A DNA stretch of 64,000 bases from Flavimobilis rhizosphaerae (GCF_014852685.1 NZ_JACZDF010000001.1:1-64000); one strand, 5' to 3'. Positions 25,311-35,239 are shown, numbered from the stretch's first letter. A program made the numbers and translations. The notes: a model not told the origin generated them from the letters alone.

Positions 25311-28193
25311 ATGGTCGACGTCAGTGTGATCCTCACGGACAACAGCCCCGCGGCTGCCCAGGTCCGTGACGCCGTCGCGTCCTGGGCAGCCGCGGGGCTC
25401 GTGGGGGAGTGCCTGTGGGTCACGGCCGCGCAGGTCGACGGGACGGTCCGCCCGGCCGCCGTCGAAGCCACGCTCGTCGGGCCGGGGGAGCCGGAGAGCG
25501 GCGACCTGCTCGGGTTCCTCGCCGTCCGACGGCTCGACGTCGTTCGGCTCGTCGTCGCGCACGTCGTCCCGCGCGACGGCGTCGATGTCGGCGATCTCGT
25601 CGCGACCGGGCGCCTCGTCGGGGACGTCCTGCACAACGCCCTGCCGCGGGGCGTGGGGGGCGAGGGCGGGACCCGACTGCGCCTGCTCAACGTCATCGTG
25701 CCCGCGAGCGGTGTCTCAGACCTCACCCGCGACGCGCTCGTCCCCGGCTGGGACGCGAACGTCGTCGTCGCCGCCGAGGACCGCCCGGACCTCGAGCGGT
25801 CGAGCGTCCAGGTGCGCGACGGCGACGTGTTCGTCGGGCACGCGGCCTCGGCGCTCGCCTCGATCGCGGCACTGTGGCCCGGCATCGACGAGGGGAGCGC
25901 CGACACGCTCGAGCTCGACTCGACGACGCACGCGGGCGACGTCGTCGTCGTGCGCGCCATGGTGCGCTCGGTCGTCCGTGACGACGCGACCGCCGAGCTT
26001 GCCGACGGCATCTGCACGGTGCTGCTCGAGGACCCGGCAGCGCGCAACCAGCACCTCGACTGGGCGCGCCCGGCGCAGACGCCCGACGTCGTCGTCCAGC
26101 TCGCGCTCGCCGACCTCGTCGACGGCAGCGAGTGGATGGTGCACGAGCCATCCGCCGGGTCGTCCCGCTTCGTGCTCGTCCGCAAGTTCTGGGCGGCGCT
26201 CAAGGCCGCGACCCTCTTCAACCTCCGCCTCTTCGGGCTCGGTGCGGCGACCCTCGTCGGCATGGGGACCCGCTGGGCCGAGCGCACCGCGACGAACGCG
26301 ATCATCGGCGAGGGTGCCGGGCAGGTCATCCAGTTCCGGCCGACGTCGACCGAGGCGCTCATCCAGCAGGCGCAGGACATGCTCGAGGCCGCGAACCAGC
26401 ACGAGCGGAACCTCGGCATCCGCGCCGAGGCGAGTGCCGTGCGGGCGCCGTCGCCGACCACGTGGTCGACCTTGCGTCGCTACTGCTTCGCCCTCGTCGA
26501 CGGCTCGCCGCTGCCCGGCGCCTACCAGGTGCCGGACATCGCGGGCAAGCCTCAGGTGCTCGCGCCCGGGGATGTCGTCCCCGACCCGCTCGACACGTTC
26601 CGGACGCGCGACGACCACGTCATGAGGTCGTGCGACGTCATCGCGGAGCGCGTGCACCGCGCGGAGCTCGACGAGGAGCTCGCCGAGCTCGAGTCCGAGC
26701 TGGCCGAGGCGCAGGCGGAGGAAGCGGCGGCCAGGGCTGACGCCAAGGCACGCAAGTCGAAGACCGCGAAGGCGGCGAAGGCTGCGAAGAACGCGAAGGC
26801 GGCGGAGGCCGGCACGGAGACTGTCGACGACCCCGTCGACGAGACCCCCGCCGACGAGGCGCCGTCCGAGATCGACCGGAAGGTCGCTGCGCTCGCTGCG
26901 CAGGTCGCCGCGATCGAGCTCCGCGTCGTCGACACCACCGCGGAGCTGCAGCGTCTCGACGAGTGGGTCGAGCGGCGCGAGCAGAGCCTCGTGTGGCGCC
27001 TCGGTGTCAGCGTGCGCGAGGGCACGGAGGCGATGCGTGGCGCGGCCGACGCCTCGCGCAAGAGCGCGATGGCGGACAGCCGGCTGCCCGCCGACGGGCT
27101 CAAGCGGGCCCTACGACGGCTCGTCGTCACGTGGGTCGTGCTCGGTGCGGTGGTCCTCGGCTGGTCGCTCGCGCTCGTCTACGTCCCCGGCTTCGCCCAG
27201 CCGTTCGGCATCTCCGAGCTGTGGACGGGCATCGTCGGGGCGGTGCTCGTCGGCCTCGTCGTGGGCATCTTCGCGAACCACGTCTACTACCAGACCGTGC
27301 TCAACTTCGAGGAGCGGGTCAACGAGATGGTCCACCGACGGCGGGTCACCGCCGACAGGTACGTCGACGCGGTCCGCGAGTCCTCCCGGCTGGGGATGCT
27401 CCTCGGCAGGCTCGAGGAGTGGGCCGAGATCATCGGCTGGGCGCTGCACCGCACGTGCACGCCGGCGCCGAGCTCGCGCGAGACGCTGGCCGTCGACAGG
27501 CTCGGTAACCTGCCGGCGACCGTCGCGATCGCGACACCCGCGTCGGACGAGCTCGACGTCAGCCCCGTCGTCCTGTCGCGGGCCGTCCAGGTGCTGAGTC
27601 CGCGCGGGTGGGCGACCGACGCGTTCGACAGGGCCATCGACCACTACGAGGCGCATCGCCGCCCCGCGCGCGACGGCGGGCACCTTGCGGCCGACCTCGA
27701 CACGCTCGGCCACTCGGCGAGCCCGTTCCGGCTGCTCCACGATTATTTCGTCGAGGGAGCTGCGGCCCGCTACTGCGTGGAGGATGCGAGGCTGCGGCTC
27801 GACCGGGCGCTCGACGACGGGGAGCTGGAGCTCCCGCCGCGCGCGATGACGCGCCGGGGTCGCTTCGGCGACGGCAGGGAGTCGAGCGACGAGGAGTTCC
27901 TCGCGGCGGCCCTCGGCCCGGTGACGCCGTTCGTCCTCGACATCTGGACACCGACGGGTCAGACGAAGGAGCGTCAGCGCCCGACGCTGTCGATCGCGTG
28001 GCTGCCGCAGGACGTCGGCCGGGTGCACGTGCCCGACGGGTCCGGGCTGCAGGTGCGCTCGGCGACGGGTGACGTCGCAGTGCGTGTCGACATCGGCGAC
28101 CGGTGCGACATCACTGACATCGTCCACTTCGGTGGTCAGCACGTCGTGCCCGTGCGGGCCGAGACGCGAGCGGTCGAGGGCGTCTTCGACTGA
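25311..28193 (+). CDS. coiled-coil membrane protein of the tubulin-like operon
   Basis: A 960-residue protein with no recognised domain. There is a soluble N-terminal region (1-440), then coiled coil at about 448-480 (LDEELAELESELAEAQ), a Lys/Ala-rich linker (KSKTAKAAKAAKNAK), and a second coiled coil at about 522-560. Two membrane helices at about 605-628 and 638-662 are joined by a short loop, so both large ends are cytoplasmic. A further cytoplasmic domain of about 300 residues follows. It starts one base after the GTPase stop, so it must be co-translated. It could anchor the GTPase polymer to the membrane. Confidence 0.8.
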   Translation: MVDVSVILTDNSPAAAQVRDAVASWAAAGLVGECLWVTAAQVDGTVRPAAVEATLVGPGEPESGDLLGFLAVRRLDVVRLVVAHVVPRDGVDVGDLVATGRLVGDVLHNALPRGVGGEGGTRLRLLNVIVPASGVSDLTRDALVPGWDANVVVAAEDRPDLERSSVQVRDGDVFVGHAASALASIAALWPGIDEGSADTLELDSTTHAGDVVVVRAMVRSVVRDDATAELADGICTVLLEDPAARNQHLDWARPAQTPDVVVQLALADLVDGSEWMVHEPSAGSSRFVLVRKFWAALKAATLFNLRLFGLGAATLVGMGTRWAERTATNAIIGEGAGQVIQFRPTSTEALIQQAQDMLEAANQHERNLGIRAEASAVRAPSPTTWSTLRRYCFALVDGSPLPGAYQVPDIAGKPQVLAPGDVVPDPLDTFRTRDDHVMRSCDVIAERVHRAELDEELAELESELAEAQAEEAAARADAKARKSKTAKAAKAAKNAKAAEAGTETVDDPVDETPADEAPSEIDRKVAALAAQVAAIELRVVDTTAELQRLDEWVERREQSLVWRLGVSVREGTEAMRGAADASRKSAMADSRLPADGLKRALRRLVVTWVVLGAVVLGWSLALVYVPGFAQPFGISELWTGIVGAVLVGLVVGIFANHVYYQTVLNFEERVNEMVHRRRVTADRYVDAVRESSRLGMLLGRLEEWAEIIGWALHRTCTPAPSSRETLAVDRLGNLPATVAIATPASDELDVSPVVLSRAVQVLSPRGWATDAFDRAIDHYEAHRRPARDGGHLAADLDTLGHSASPFRLLHDYFVEGAAARYCVEDARLRLDRALDDGELELPPRAMTRRGRFGDGRESSDEEFLAAALGPVTPFVLDIWTPTGQTKERQRPTLSIAWLPQDVGRVHVPDGSGLQVRSATGDVAVRVDIGDRCDITDIVHFGGQHVVPVRAETRAVEGVFD

Positions 28194-28212
28194 CCAGTAC
28201 GTTGGAGGACTG

Positions 28213-29826
28213 CTACGCGAGCGCCCGGACGGTCTCGTCGTAGCGGCGGAGCGTGAGCTCCGCGAGGCGCGTGTCCGGCGCGAGCGGCGCCGCGACGACG
28301 TCCGCCCCGGCCTCGAGCACGCGGTCGTGGAAGAACCCGGGCGCGAGCAGGTACGACGCGACGACGACGCGTCGGCCCGAGGCTCGCGCCTCGGCGACCG
28401 CCGCGGGTACGCGCGGCTCGGCGCCCGCGCCGAAGCCGACGAGGAGACCACCGGACGACGAACCCGGCGCCCCGACCTCCCGGTCCAACGCCGCCGCAAG
28501 CCCGGCCGCGACCTCCGCGACCGCGTCCGCCGCCGCGGGGTCCGACGAGCCGGCGGCCGCAAGCACGAGGGCGTCGTCGTCCGTGAGCCCCGCCTCGCGG
28601 AGCCGGTCGACGAGGATGTCGACGAGCAGGCCGTCGGGCCCCAGCGGACCCGACGCGGCGGCGCCCGCTGGCTCGACGGCCGCCGCGACGTCGACCTTGA
28701 CGTGGAAACCCACCGACAGCAGGAGCGGCACGACGACCGCGCCGCCCGCGTCGGCAAGCGCCGACGCCACGACGTCCGCGACCTCGGGCTCCTGGACGTC
28801 GACGAACGCCTCCCGTACGTCGAGGTCCGGCCGCAGCCGGCGCACATCGTCGAGGATCGACGCGATCGCCGCCCGACCCGCGAGGTTCGCGGTGCCGTGC
28901 GAGCAACCGATGAGGACGGGTGGGACCGGCGCGTCGGACGCCACGTCCACCTCCGGAGCGTCACCCGGACGCGTGAGGTGCGTGCCCGCGGTCGGACCGG
29001 CAAGGTGCTCGCACACCTGCGTGACCATCGCGCCGAGCCTGAACCGCTCGGGCACGAGCGCGGGCAGTCCGCGCTCGAGCAGGGGCGCAGCCGTGACGGG
29101 ACCGACCGTCGCGAACGTCAGGGCGCCCGATCCCGCGAGCTCCGCAAGACGTTCCGTGAGACCGGCGGCCTCAGCCGCGTCGAGCCACGCGACGACGGGA
29201 GGTGCCGCCGTGAACGTGACGACGTCGACCTCGCCGGCAGCGACGGACCGCAGCGAGGACGCGAGCGCGTCGGCGTCGGCGGGCGGCCCCCACCGGTGCA
29301 CGACAAGGCTGCGCACGCGCGCTCCCGCTGCAGCGAACGCCTCGTCGAGACCGTCGGCCCCCGCCCCGTGGTGCTGCACCGCGACGTCGCGGCCGGCAAG
29401 CCCTTCGGCAAGAAGCCGCTCGGCGACCTCGGCGTTCTGCTCGGACGCCGTCACCCATGCCGGGTGCACACCGACGCCGACGAGCGCACCGCGACCCTTG
29501 GGACCCCGCGCGACGACGCGCACCCGGCCGAGCAGCGCGACGAGCTCGTCGCGCAGGCCCGCCGCCGCTGCCGCCTCGAGCCATGAGCGCAGCCCGACGC
29601 CCGTTGTCACGACGATCGTGTCCGGCGGGTCCGCGAGCAGGTCGCGTGTCGTCGCGAGCAGCAGCGCGTCGTCGACGTGCGGGACCATCGCGAGCGGTGC
29701 GGCGTGGAGGGTGCGAGCGCCACGGCGCTCGAACGCGGACGCCTGCTCGGCGGCACGGCGCTCGGCCGTGACAAGCACGGTACGGCCCGCGAGAGGGAGG
29801 TCGGTGGTCAGCGTCACATCGGTCAC
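28213..29826 (-). CDS. uroporphyrinogen-III synthase / sirohydrochlorin chelatase fusion
   Basis: A 537-residue two-domain protein. Residues 1-265 are HemD-like: LAGRTVLVTAERRAAEQASA, FTAAPPVVAWLDAA and LTFATVGPVTAAPL are the usual scattered motifs. HemD closes hydroxymethylbilane to uroporphyrinogen III. Residues 300-537 are CbiX-like, a class II chelatase with the metal-binding His in LIGCSHGTANLAGR and another in LLSVGFHVKVD; it inserts Co2+ or Fe2+. GTG 29826 lies 6 bases after CATGAT, a near -10 match. It converges with the tubulin-like operon. Confidence 0.85.
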   Translation of the reverse strand: MTDVTLTTDLPLAGRTVLVTAERRAAEQASAFERRGARTLHAAPLAMVPHVDDALLLATTRDLLADPPDTIVVTTGVGLRSWLEAAAAAGLRDELVALLGRVRVVARGPKGRGALVGVGVHPAWVTASEQNAEVAERLLAEGLAGRDVAVQHHGAGADGLDEAFAAAGARVRSLVVHRWGPPADADALASSLRSVAAGEVDVVTFTAAPPVVAWLDAAEAAGLTERLAELAGSGALTFATVGPVTAAPLLERGLPALVPERFRLGAMVTQVCEHLAGPTAGTHLTRPGDAPEVDVASDAPVPPVLIGCSHGTANLAGRAAIASILDDVRRLRPDLDVREAFVDVQEPEVADVVASALADAGGAVVVPLLLSVGFHVKVDVAAAVEPAGAAASGPLGPDGLLVDILVDRLREAGLTDDDALVLAAAGSSDPAAADAVAEVAAGLAAALDREVGAPGSSSGGLLVGFGAGAEPRVPAAVAEARASGRRVVVASYLLAPGFFHDRVLEAGADVVAAPLAPDTRLAELTLRRYDETVRALA

Positions 29827-30000
29827 CGGACCATCATGACGCGGTATCGGCCAGCGTGGCCGAGGCGTCCGGTACCCGGCTCGACGGGTGGACGCTCTCA
29901 CCGGCGCGGTCTGTCCGAGACATCGTGGGTGTCGGGTTCCCCGAGCGCGAACATGGCCCGCGCCACACCACGTACGACTCTCGTGACGGCCCCGGGTTGG

Positions 30001-30006
30001 TAAACT
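30001..30006 (+). promoter_or_regulatory. candidate -10 (TAAACT) of the mrp operon
   Basis: TAAACT stands in an AT-richer patch 85 bases before mrpA and fits TANNNT. No convincing -35 is seen. The rest of the 264-base gap upstream of mrpA shows no gene. Confidence 0.35.
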
Positions 30007-30090
30007 TCAGCAAGTTCCCCGGCCGGCCGCCTACGTGCGTCGTCATCGGGGTGCCGACCGCCTCCCGCCCCCTGACGGACGGACACGGAC

Positions 30091-33000
30091 GTGCCTCAGC
30101 TGCTCATCGCCCACCTTGCGATGGCCCTTGCTGCGCCCGCGCTCGTGAATTTCCTCGGCCGACGGGCGTTCCTCGTCCTCGCGCTCGCCCCCGCGTCCGC
30201 CGCCGTCTACGCGCTCACGTGGACGAGCCGCGTCATGCGCGGCGAGCACCCCGTGAGCGTCACACCGTGGATCGACGCGCTCGGCCTCAACCTCGTCTTC
30301 CGCATGGACACCCTCTCGTGGTTCCTCCTGCTCATCTCGGGCGGCGTCGGCGCGGTCGTCCTCGTGTACTGCTCGTCGTACTTCTCCGCGAACGCCCGCG
30401 GCACCGGGCGCTTCGCGGCCGTCCTCACGGCCTTCGCGGGCGCGATGGTCGGCCTCGTCACGGCCGACGACATGCTGCTCCTCTTCGTCTTCTGGGAGCT
30501 GACGACCGTCTTCTCCTACCTGCTCATCGGCCACTACGCGGACCGCAAGTCCTCACGTCGCGCCGCGATGCAGGCGATCGTCGTCACGACGTTCGGCGGG
30601 CTCTCGATGCTCGGCGGCATCGTCGTCCTCGGCGAGACCGCGGGCACCTACCTGCTCTCGGAGGTGCTCGCGGCACCGCCCACGGGCTCGCTCGTCACCG
30701 TCGCCGTCGTCCTCATGCTCGTCGGCGCCGTGACGAAGTCCGCGCTCCTGCCGTTCCACTTCTGGCTGCCGGGCGCGATGGCCGCACCGACGCCCGTCTC
30801 GGCGTACCTCCACGCCGCCGCCATGGTGAAGGCGGGCGTCTACCTCGTCGCGCGCCTCGCCCCCGGCTTCGCCGACCTCGACGCGTGGCGGGTCACCGTC
30901 ATCGTCCTCGGCGCGGGCACGCTCCTGCTCGGCGGCTACCGGGCGCTGCGGCAGAACGACCTCAAGCTCGTCCTCGCGTTCGGCACCGTCTCCCAGCTCG
31001 GGTTCATCATCCTGCTCGTCGGCCTCGGCACGAGGTCGGCTGCGCTCGCGGGCCTCGCGATGATCGGCGCGCACGCGATGTTCAAGGCCGCGCTGTTCCT
31101 CGTCACCGGCGTCGTCGACGCCGCGACCGGCACGCGTGACCTGCGGCGCCTCACGGGCGTCGGCCGACGCCTGCCGCTCGCCGCGACGGCCGGCGGCCTC
31201 GCCATCGCGTCGATGATCGGCCTGCCGCCGCTCGCGGGCTACGTCGCGAAGGAGGGGGCGCTCGAGTCGCTCGTCCACGACGGGGTCCCGGGCGCGGAGC
31301 CGTGGGTGTCGGTCGTCCTCCTCGCGGCCGTCGTCGTCGGCTCGATGCTCACCTTCGCGTACGGCCTGCGCTTCTGGTGGGGCGCGTTCGCGTCGAAGGC
31401 GCCGTGCCCGGCACCGGCGCCGCGGCCCGTCGCACCCGGGGAGGCACCCCCGGCCGAGGTCGACGTCACCCAGATCGACCCCGCGCAGATCCACGCGCAA
31501 CCGCGCCTCCTCGTGTGGCCGCCGCTGCTCCTCGCGGTCCTCGGGCTCGCGGCCGCGCTCGTCCCGCACCTCGGCGAGGACCTCCTCGCGCCGCACGCCG
31601 CGCTCTACCCGGCGGGCGAGGCGGGGCACCTCACCCTGTGGGGCGGCGTCGGCCCCGCGTTCTGGAGCACCGTCGCGATCGTCGCCGCGGGCACGCTGCT
31701 GTTCGTCGCCCGCCGCCGCGTCGAGGCCCTCCAGTCGCGCATGCCGCACATCCCCGAGGCCGAGCGCGTCTACCGACGCTTCATGCGTCGCCTCGACGAG
31801 GTCGCGGCCGACGTCACCTCGGTGACGCAGCGTGGCTCGCTGCCCCTCTACCTCGGCATCATCCTCGGCACGCTCGTCATCGCCGTCGGGGGAGTGCTCG
31901 TCGCCGACGGCGCGTGGCCCGAGCAGGTCGTGCTCGCGTCGAACCCCGGCCAGGTGCTCGTCGCGGGGGTGACGGCGGTCGCCGCGGTGCTCGCGGCGCG
32001 GGCCCGACGGCGGCTCAAGGCCGTCCTCCTCGTCGGTGTCACGGGCTACGGCACAGCCGTGCTCTTCATGCTCCACGGCGCGCCGGACCTCGCGCTCACG
32101 CAGGTGCTCGTCGAGACGATCACGCTCGTCGTCTTCGTGCTCGCGCTGCGGCGCCTGCCCGCGTACTTCTCCGACCGGCCGCTCGCGAGCTCGCGCTTCG
32201 TGCGGCTCGGCATCGCGATCGCCGTCGGCGTCACCGTCGCCGCGATGGCGCTCACCGTGCCGGGCGCGCGCATCCACGAGCCCGTCTCCGTCGACTTCCC
32301 CGAGGAGGTCTACGTCTACGGCGGCGGCAAGAACATCGTCAACGTCGTCCTCGTCGACACGCGCGCCTGGGACACGATGGGCGAGATCTCCGTGCTTCTC
32401 GTCGCCGCGACGGGCGTCGCGAGCCTCGTCTTCCTGCGTCGCCGCAGCGGTGAGATCCTGCGCGCACCGCAGGCCCTCCTCGACCGCGCCGCGCGCGCAG
32501 GGGTGTGGCTGCGCGGCGGACGCACGCTCGCACCGCAGCGACGCTCGGTCGTCTTTGAGGTCGCGACGCGCCTGCTCTTCCACTCGATGATCGTCTTCGC
32601 CGCGTTCCTGCTGTTCTCGGGGCACAACGCACCCGGCGGCGGATTCGCGGCCGGGCTCGTCACGGGCATCGCGATCATCATCCGGTACCTCGCCGCGGGT
32701 CGGTACGAGCTTGGCGAGGCCGCGCCCATCCACCCGGGCCTCCTCCTCGGCACGGGCCTGTTCCTCTCCGTCGGCGTCGGGCTCGTGCCCGTGCTCTTCG
32801 GCGGCGAGCCGCTGCAGAGCTTCATCGTCCAGACGGATCTGCCGCTGCTCGGGCACGTCAAGCTCGTGACGTCGGTGTTCTTCGATCTTGGGGTGTTCCT
32901 CGTCGTCATCGGGCTCGTCCTCGACATCCTGCGCTCGCTCGGCGCGGAGATCGACCGGCAGACGGACACTGCGCCGCGTGAGCAGGACGGCACGTACGGC

Positions 33001-33093
33001 GCGGCCGCGGTCCTCGACGACGCGCGGGCGGTCCGCGAGGCGCTCGACGCGGCCGGCCTGCGCCCGCACCGCACGGACGGAGGCTCGCGATGA
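30091..33093 (+). CDS. mrpA: Na+/H+ antiporter subunit A with fused MrpB domain
   Basis: A 1000-residue membrane protein, the largest subunit of the Mrp cation/proton antiporter. The N-terminal 500 residues are NuoL-like (WELTTVFSYLLIGHY, the Lys-bearing GAVTKSALLPFHFWLPGAM, and LHAAAMVKAGVYLVARL). A hydrophilic insert at about 435-470 is followed by the MrpA C-terminal helices. Residues about 810-960 are the MrpB domain (FHSMIVFAAFLLFSGHNAPG, then GGFAAGLVTGIAIIIRY). No separate mrpB is present, consistent with the fusion. GTG start, and the next gene overlaps by 4 bases. Confidence 0.95.
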   Translation: MPQLLIAHLAMALAAPALVNFLGRRAFLVLALAPASAAVYALTWTSRVMRGEHPVSVTPWIDALGLNLVFRMDTLSWFLLLISGGVGAVVLVYCSSYFSANARGTGRFAAVLTAFAGAMVGLVTADDMLLLFVFWELTTVFSYLLIGHYADRKSSRRAAMQAIVVTTFGGLSMLGGIVVLGETAGTYLLSEVLAAPPTGSLVTVAVVLMLVGAVTKSALLPFHFWLPGAMAAPTPVSAYLHAAAMVKAGVYLVARLAPGFADLDAWRVTVIVLGAGTLLLGGYRALRQNDLKLVLAFGTVSQLGFIILLVGLGTRSAALAGLAMIGAHAMFKAALFLVTGVVDAATGTRDLRRLTGVGRRLPLAATAGGLAIASMIGLPPLAGYVAKEGALESLVHDGVPGAEPWVSVVLLAAVVVGSMLTFAYGLRFWWGAFASKAPCPAPAPRPVAPGEAPPAEVDVTQIDPAQIHAQPRLLVWPPLLLAVLGLAAALVPHLGEDLLAPHAALYPAGEAGHLTLWGGVGPAFWSTVAIVAAGTLLFVARRRVEALQSRMPHIPEAERVYRRFMRRLDEVAADVTSVTQRGSLPLYLGIILGTLVIAVGGVLVADGAWPEQVVLASNPGQVLVAGVTAVAAVLAARARRRLKAVLLVGVTGYGTAVLFMLHGAPDLALTQVLVETITLVVFVLALRRLPAYFSDRPLASSRFVRLGIAIAVGVTVAAMALTVPGARIHEPVSVDFPEEVYVYGGGKNIVNVVLVDTRAWDTMGEISVLLVAATGVASLVFLRRRSGEILRAPQALLDRAARAGVWLRGGRTLAPQRRSVVFEVATRLLFHSMIVFAAFLLFSGHNAPGGGFAAGLVTGIAIIIRYLAAGRYELGEAAPIHPGLLLGTGLFLSVGVGLVPVLFGGEPLQSFIVQTDLPLLGHVKLVTSVFFDLGVFLVVIGLVLDILRSLGAEIDRQTDTAPREQDGTYGAAAVLDDARAVREALDAAGLRPHRTDGGSR

Positions 33094-33629
33094 TCGACAT
33101 GACCCCCTCCCTCGCGCTCGTCGTCGTCATCGGCGTGCTCGTCGCCTCGGGCGTCTACCTGCTGCTCGAGCGGTCGCTCTCCCGCGTGCTGCTCGGCGTA
33201 CTCATGCTCGGCAACGGCGTCAACCTGCTCTTCATGGTCGCCTCGGGCCGCGCCGGCAAGGCGCCGATCATCGGCTCGGCCGAGCCCTCGGAGATGAGCG
33301 ACCCGCTGCCCCAGGCGATGGTCCTCACCGCGATCGTCATCGCGCTCGGCATGGTCGGCTTCGTCATGTCGATGGCGTACCGCTCGTGGCAGCTCAACGG
33401 CCACGACGAGGTGCAGGACGACCTCGAGGACCGTCGCGTCGCCCGCAAGGCCGCCGCGAACGCGCCCGCGTACGAGGACGCGGACTCCGCGGACTCGGGC
33501 GAGACCCTCGACGAGGACGCCGCGGCCACGCGCGACGAGACGATCCACGACGACGAGGAGCACACCGTGCCCGCCGCCCCGTCCGACACCGCCGCAAGGC
33601 CCGGCACGCCCGAGGGAGGTGACGCATGA
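33090..33629 (+). CDS. mrpC: Na+/H+ antiporter subunit C
   Basis: A 179-residue NuoK-like subunit. It has three helices in the first 100 residues (SLALVVVIGVLVASGVYLLL, then LLGVLMLGNGVNLLFMVASG, then AMVLTAIVIALGMVGFVMSM). The last 75 residues are a very acidic tail rich in Asp/Glu that most MrpC proteins lack. ATG overlaps the mrpA stop by 4 bases and the next gene overlaps its stop by 4. Confidence 0.93.
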   Translation: MIDMTPSLALVVVIGVLVASGVYLLLERSLSRVLLGVLMLGNGVNLLFMVASGRAGKAPIIGSAEPSEMSDPLPQAMVLTAIVIALGMVGFVMSMAYRSWQLNGHDEVQDDLEDRRVARKAAANAPAYEDADSADSGETLDEDAAATRDETIHDDEEHTVPAAPSDTAARPGTPEGGDA

Positions 33630-35239
33630 CCTCTGCCCTCGTCCCGCTGCCCGTCATGCTGCCGCTCTTCGGTGCGGGCCTCGCGCTCGCCCTGTGGAAG
33701 CACAGCCGCGCGCAGCGACTCATCACGGTCGCCGTCCTCGCGCTCATGCTTGCGGTCGGTGTCGGGCTCGTCGTCGCGGCGGACTCCGGGCCGGTCGTCG
33801 TCGACGTCGGCGGCTGGGCCGCGCCCGTCGGCATCGTCCTCGTCGCGGACCGGCTCTCGGCGCTCATGGTGACGGTGTCGTCGCTCGTGCTCCTGTGCGT
33901 CTTCCTCTACTCGCTCGGGCAGGGCATCGCTGACGGCGACGACGAGGCGCCCGTCGCGATCTACCACCCGACGTACCTCGTCCTCGCCGCGGGCGTCTCG
34001 AACGCGTTCCTCACGGGCGACCTCTTCAACCTCTACGTCGGCTTCGAGATCCTCCTCGCGGCGTCCTACGTGCTGCTCACGCTCGGCGGGACGGGCTCGC
34101 GCATCCGGGCGGGCACGATCTACGTCGTCGTGTCCCTCGTGTCCTCGGCGCTCTTCCTCGTCGCACTCGCGATGATCTACGCGGCGACGGGCACGGTGAA
34201 CCTCGCGCAGCTCGCGGAGCGGCTCCCCGAGATCGACGGGACGACGCGCCTCGTCCTCGAGATCCTCCTCATGCTCGCGTTCGGCATCAAGGCGGCGATC
34301 TTCCCGCTGTCGGCGTGGCTCCCGGACTCTTACCCGACGGCGCCCGCGCCGGTCACCGCGGTCTTCGCGGGCCTCCTCACGAAGGTCGGCATCTACGCGA
34401 TCATCCGCACGCAGACGCTGCTCTTCCCGGACGACCGGCTCGACGACGTGCTGCTCGTCGCCGCGCTCCTCACGATGCTTGTCGGAATCCTCGGCGCGGT
34501 CGCGCAGGACGACATCAAACGACTCCTGTCGTTCACGCTCGTCAGCCACATCGGCTACATGGTGCTCGGCATCGCGCTGTCCTCGCAGACGGGCCTCACC
34601 GCGACCGTCTTCTACGTCGTCCACCACATCACGGTGCAGACGACGCTGTTCCTCGTCGTCGGGCTCATGGAACGCATCGGCGGGACGACGTCCCTCGCGC
34701 GGCTCGGCGGGCTCGCGAAGATCGCGCCGCTGCTCGCGATCCTCTTCTTCGTCCCCGCGATGAACCTCGCGGGCATCCCGCCGCTGTCGGGCTTCCTCGG
34801 CAAGGTCGGGCTGCTCCAGGGCGCGGTGCAGCTCGGCACGCCGCTCGGGTACCTGCTCGTGGGCGGGGGGCTCGTGACGTCGCTCCTCACGCTCTACGCG
34901 ATCGTCAAGGCGTGGAACAAGGCGTTCTGGCAGACGCCGCCGCAGGAGATCCGGCCGCAGCGACTGCCGTCGGGCATGGTCGGGGCGACGCTCGCGCTCG
35001 TCGTGTTCGGCCTCTCGCTCACGGTCGCGGCCGGGCCGTTGTTCGACTACGCGGGCCGGGCGGCGGAGACGCTGCGCGCCCGCACGCCCTACACGGCTGC
35101 GGTGCTCGGCCCGGACGGCCGGGGCGAGGGCACGTCGAACGATGTCGTGCCGGACGGCGGCACCGTCCTGCCCGACGTCCCCGACGACGGCACTCCCTCG
35201 CCGACCCCCGCCGAGAGCTCGACGGAGGTGACCGGATGA
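33626..35239 (+). CDS. mrpD: Na+/H+ antiporter subunit D
   Basis: A 537-residue NuoM/N-like proton-translocating subunit with about 14 helices. Family motifs are GFEILLAASYVLLTLGG, FGIKAAIFPLSAWLPDSYPT with its Lys, and VFAGLLTKVGIYAIIRTQTL. The soluble tail (DDGTPSPTPAESSTEV) is disordered. It overlaps both neighbours by 4 bases. Confidence 0.95.
   Translation: MTSALVPLPVMLPLFGAGLALALWKHSRAQRLITVAVLALMLAVGVGLVVAADSGPVVVDVGGWAAPVGIVLVADRLSALMVTVSSLVLLCVFLYSLGQGIADGDDEAPVAIYHPTYLVLAAGVSNAFLTGDLFNLYVGFEILLAASYVLLTLGGTGSRIRAGTIYVVVSLVSSALFLVALAMIYAATGTVNLAQLAERLPEIDGTTRLVLEILLMLAFGIKAAIFPLSAWLPDSYPTAPAPVTAVFAGLLTKVGIYAIIRTQTLLFPDDRLDDVLLVAALLTMLVGILGAVAQDDIKRLLSFTLVSHIGYMVLGIALSSQTGLTATVFYVVHHITVQTTLFLVVGLMERIGGTTSLARLGGLAKIAPLLAILFFVPAMNLAGIPPLSGFLGKVGLLQGAVQLGTPLGYLLVGGGLVTSLLTLYAIVKAWNKAFWQTPPQEIRPQRLPSGMVGATLALVVFGLSLTVAAGPLFDYAGRAAETLRARTPYTAAVLGPDGRGEGTSNDVVPDGGTVLPDVPDDGTPSPTPAESSTEVTG

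Noticed and set aside
20534-26461. A 1975-residue open frame on the minus strand.
   Set aside because: It is antisense to the VWA and tubulin-like genes, has no recognisable motif and is Arg/Glu-rich low-complexity sequence, the usual antisense shadow in GC-rich DNA.
30553-33069. An 838-residue minus-strand frame across mrpA.
   Set aside because: Antisense shadow of mrpA. Composition is nearly all charged residues with no hydrophobic core.
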